Notes under the pieces: model-generated
The model's database searches: none
Seen by the model: only the letters and a program-made list of their open reading frames with translations
What the model was told of the DNA's origin: nothing
Assembly: GCF_017591425.1 (NCBI RefSeq)
Contig: NW_024466599.1
Span: 72,272,501-72,336,500, forward strand
Source of the DNA: Ochotona curzoniae
Taxonomy: Eukaryota; Chordata; Mammalia; Lagomorpha; Ochotonidae
Length of the DNA stretch: 64,000 bases
Reading direction: 5' to 3'
Part shown: positions 61,238 to 64,000 of the stretch, piece after piece
Layout: each line of letters opens with the position of its first letter
Position numbering within the stretch: position 1 is the stretch's first letter
Position numbers and translations under genes: made by a program

Positions 61238-61389
61238 ACTTGTAAATCCTTCATCTCAAAAACAATTTACACATCTTGCAATACTTAACATTTCAGAAGT
61301 TGAAAGTAGATTTTATCTATATCCATTTACTTGTTTGGCCAAAAATACATATGGCATTGCTGAAACATATATCACATTAATATATCCAG
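61238..61389 (+). CDS. IL1R1: IL1R1 coding exon 7: Ig domain 3, second half
   Basis: The acceptor is TTTTAAACAG at 61237 and the donor is GTAAGC at 61390. The exon encodes residues 280-329. LNISEVESRFY and PFTCLAKNTYGI match the family, with the core cysteine C311 pairing with C247 and a sequon at N296. The first 12 or so residues (LVNPSSQKQFTH) are clearly more diverged from human than the rest. Confidence 0.96.
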
Positions 61390-62253
61390 GTAAGCCATTA
61401 CGTATTTATTTTAAATGCAATTTTGTTTTACTGTGGTAAGAGTGTAGCAAGTCCATGACCTTTAAACTTCCAATGCTGTTTCTTCTACCCAGCACATTCT
61501 TTATTTCTCTTCCCCCTTGAGTAACTTTAGTCTTCTTTGATTTCTTAGAAAAATTGCCTCTTCTCAGAAACTTTCCTGTCTTGCTGTCTGCCCTGGACCC
61601 AGCTGTCTGCCTGCACGAATGAGGTTAGGATATCTGTTGAATATTTTCATAGGACCCTAGGTCCCCATCCCAGTAGCTTTCAGACTTAGTCTTCTTTACC
61701 TGAGTAAATTCTGTAATGGAGCCTTATTTTTTAGAATGCTCCTACTTCCATGTCTAGGAGCAAGTTAAGTTGACCACACTCTCTGTATTGAATAAGTATT
61801 CTGAAGGACTGTACAATGAATACATCATGAAAATCTAAGTATTCACTATTCAAAATGAATGTCAGAAGTTATTGATTTTCAGCAATGGGTATAATCACTA
61901 GAATTATCTTGCTGTATATAATTTCTGAGTCTAAATGCCTAGAACATACAATGAAAAACTGAACTTAAAAGGTGATGTTTATCGTATCATCAAAGCACCA
62001 AATACTGAAGAATAAATCTAGCAAAAAGGTGTTCCAAATTTGTACAATACAAAGGAAACAAATTATTGCCATATCCTAGATGGATAAGGGGCTATGTAAA
62101 GTTCATGGTGTGAAACCCTACATTATGAAGATCTTAGTTCTTCCTAATGAACCTATAGCTTCAAAATAATTGCAGCCAAGCTCTATGCAATGTTTGTGCA
62201 GTAGTGTTTATTGCATGGGTATATTGTTTGAGCACATGAGTAAATACAAAGGT

Positions 62254-62541
62254 TCATTCTTCAAGTCGAATGGAAATGTCAGGGTCACGGATGCTCAAGG
62301 TGGTCTCACAGAAGAGAAATAATCTGGAGATTTGTACTACAGATACCACCATCTTACATAGTTCTATACCAGTGTAGTCTGCAAACCGGGCCAATTTAGA
62401 TTTTAGTCTAGATATTGGCACATCATGATTTCCACTTTGTAATAAAGTCAATTCCAGGTCAATCAAATATCCCAATTGCAAAAACATTGCATAAAAGCTT
62501 TCAATGCTCTTTCTGCACGATGCCTGATACATTAAAGCCAT
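62254..62541 (-). other. Unrecognised 95-codon ORF in IL1R1 intron
   Basis: The ORF starts MALMYQASCRKSIESF and ends ISIRLEE. Its start has A at -3 and G at +4 (strong context), and an AATAAA lies downstream on the same strand (62209-62214). The composition looks protein-like, with a central KLARFADYTGIELCKM segment. I do not recognise a family. No A-tail or target duplication was seen to prove a retrocopy. Chance ORFs of this length are common in A/T-rich introns, so this is listed only as a candidate. Confidence 0.2.
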
Positions 62542-63078
62542 TTTTTCTTTCTTTTATCTAGTTCTGCTTCTCCAGCCACTCCGTCTTACAACCACCCTCC
62601 TCAGCTCTCCCCTCCTCCTGTGAGATGAATCATGGGATGGGTAATTACAGAGGCGAGAGAATGTGGACATGTGAAATAATCCTTAAGCCACCCTCCGCTT
62701 CTTGTCTTAATCCCAGGAACTGTGCTTTCCTCTCCCACCTGAGGGAACTTCTGTAGGGTTCTGAATGACTTTGACTTCTACTTTCTTCATTTTAGAGGGT
62801 TCTGTCCTGTGGCCTTTGATATTTTCCCACTTGTTATTGTATATTGTACTATTTTGGTGAAAACTTAACAGAATGCACCTGCTTTTGATATAGTGTTGAT
62901 GTGGATTGTTTTTGTACATTAGTATCCTTATTACGTGATAATAACGAGCGATAACAATTGGTCTGAATGCAGACAAATTCCAAATATGATTTTTCTGAGT
63001 TGAAAATGTTAAATTTGCTATGTTCAATTTTTAAATTATTTTTGTTCTAATCTTTTTTTTTCATCTTTTCTACTGTAG

Positions 63079-63222
63079 TCCCTGATTTCCAGAAGCACAC
63101 GATTGGGATCTGTGTCGTGTTAACAGTTGTGGTGACATGCTCTGTTTTCATCTATAAGATCTTCAAGGTTGACATTGTACTTTGGTATAGAGATTCCTGC
63201 TATGGTTTTCTCCCAAAGAAAG
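63079..63222 (+). CDS. IL1R1: IL1R1 coding exon 8: transmembrane and juxtamembrane segment
   Basis: The acceptor is TTCTACTGTAG at 63078 and the donor is GTATAA at 63223. The exon encodes residues 330-377. A hydrophobic helix, about residues 337-355 (TIGICVVLTVVVTCSVFIY), crosses the plasma membrane. The basic stop-transfer KIFK and the conserved juxtamembrane DIVLWYRDSCY follow. The position matches the human transmembrane segment. The exon ends in phase 1. Confidence 0.97.
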
Positions 63223-63900
63223 GTATAATTTTTATATTCTGTGCCATGTATTTTTTTTGGTTGGAAAGGTAGACAGTGACTAAGAGGGCAAGGGGAGCAT
63301 GTACAGAAGTAGTGACAATTCTTCTGGTTATAGTTTTATAACTGACTAGGCTGTTTGCCATTGTTTTATGGGCTTACATCCATTTATTCATGTTGGTAGA
63401 TAAACATGGGTTTGGGGCAACTATTTATAAACTCAGTTAATCAGAAGCCAGTGCTGAAGGTGTGTTCTGTGCTGGACTGGAACTAGGTCACTTCATGATC
63501 TGCCTGCAAATGAAATAAATGACTCCATTTTCATGTATCAGAAAAGCTGTCCTGTTCTATTGCTAAAATCTTACAAAAAAAGCTAACACCCCCAACAATA
63601 TATACAAGGGAGAATGAATAGAATCCAGGACTGGGGCATTTGGGGAAAAATAAGAACAGGGAGATAAGGATCATCTTTTCGCACTGAATGCACAACCAAA
63701 ATTTTGTAGGAAAGCACAGTGACTAAAACCCTTGCAGGAGAGAAGCAGTCTGCAAAAGCATTATAATAATGGGCTTTGTTGGTATTGTTGTTTTATCGAT
63801 GCCAATGTATACAAAAAGAATGACTCTTGAACTTGTGATGCTGAATTTATCAAATTTCTTGGGTTTCCTTTTTGCCTAAGTATTTATATTTTGCATTTAG

Positions 63901-64000
63901 CTCCAGATGGAAAGACCTATGATGCGTATATTCTATATCCAAAGACCCCAGGGGAAGGATCTACCTCTAATTCCGATGCTTTTGTGTTCAAAGTTTTGCC
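63901..64000 (+). CDS. IL1R1: IL1R1 coding exon 9 (partial): start of TIR domain
   Basis: The acceptor is TTTTGCATTTAG at 63900 and the exon is cut by the window end. Residues 378-410 begin the cytoplasmic TIR domain. KTYDAYILYPK is TIR box 1, and the following variable loop runs into FVFKVLP. TIR boxes 2 and 3, needed for MyD88 recruitment, lie outside the window. Confidence 0.97.

Larger units (their letters stand above)
44714..64000 (+). other. IL1R1: IL1R1 gene body (3' end outside window)
   Basis: This is the gene for the type 1 interleukin-1 receptor, the signalling receptor for IL-1 alpha and beta on the plasma membrane. It pairs with IL1RAP and signals through its cytoplasmic TIR domain to MyD88. 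One 5'UTR exon and nine coding exons were located from splice sites and from close similarity to the mammalian protein. Coding segments are 49407-49464, 55154-55388, 55483-55672, 56583-56751, 58371-58436, 60379-60496, 61238-61389, 63079-63222 and 63901-64000. All junctions are GT-AG and the phases join into one frame of 1232 nt. The order is signal peptide (1-19), three Ig domains (about 22-329), transmembrane helix (about 337-355) and start of TIR (from about 383). About 160 residues of the human-length 569 are missing because the window ends. The gene may begin at the CpG island near 32.9 kb. Confidence 0.97.

Noticed and set aside
1..64000. CRISPR arrays, operons, phage or plasmid features
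   Set aside because: The sequence is vertebrate nuclear DNA. No regularly spaced direct repeats or compact gene clusters were seen.

Overview
The window is mammalian nuclear DNA: low gene density, long introns with GT-AG junctions, microsatellites, and many copies of a tRNA-derived SINE of the lagomorph C (CSINE) type. The least diverged copies (15415-15746, 18189-18520) match my memory of the pika (Ochotona) subtype better than the rabbit one, so I infer a pika. No bacterial, plasmid or phage features are present.

The one gene I can support is IL1R1, the type 1 interleukin-1 receptor, on the plus strand. It occupies the right-hand third and runs off the window end. Evidence is a 5'UTR exon (44714-44790) and nine coding exons from 49401 to 64000. 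Their splice phases join into one open frame of 410 complete codons: signal peptide, three Ig domains, one transmembrane helix, juxtamembrane segment and the start of the TIR domain. Most of the TIR domain (roughly 160 residues) lies beyond the window. A GC-rich, CpG-dense island at about 32.34-33.06 kb, ending in a good splice donor after 32940, is the best candidate for a promoter and first noncoding exon.

The left half (1-32 kb) holds no gene I can defend. It contains decayed L1, L2 and MIR pieces, MaLR-like LTR fragments, CSINE copies on both strands, a likely ERV LTR (17.56-17.92 kb) and several simple repeats. Between the CpG island and the first coding exon lie more repeats, including a minus-strand L1-derived element (39.3-41.7 kb) with a CSINE inserted in it. 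Inside the IL1R1 introns are a well-bounded antisense solo LTR with a 6-bp target duplication (55976-56353), older L1 and L2 sequence, and CSINEs.

I did not find a new biological system. The observations most worth checking are a shared L1 rearrangement (an inverted ORF2 piece joined to the 3'UTR at the same junction in two copies), the antisense solo LTR between two Ig exons, an upstream ATG that stays in frame across the last 5'UTR splice, and an extra, probably unpaired cysteine in Ig domain 1. Repeat family names come from recognition by eye, not from a search.
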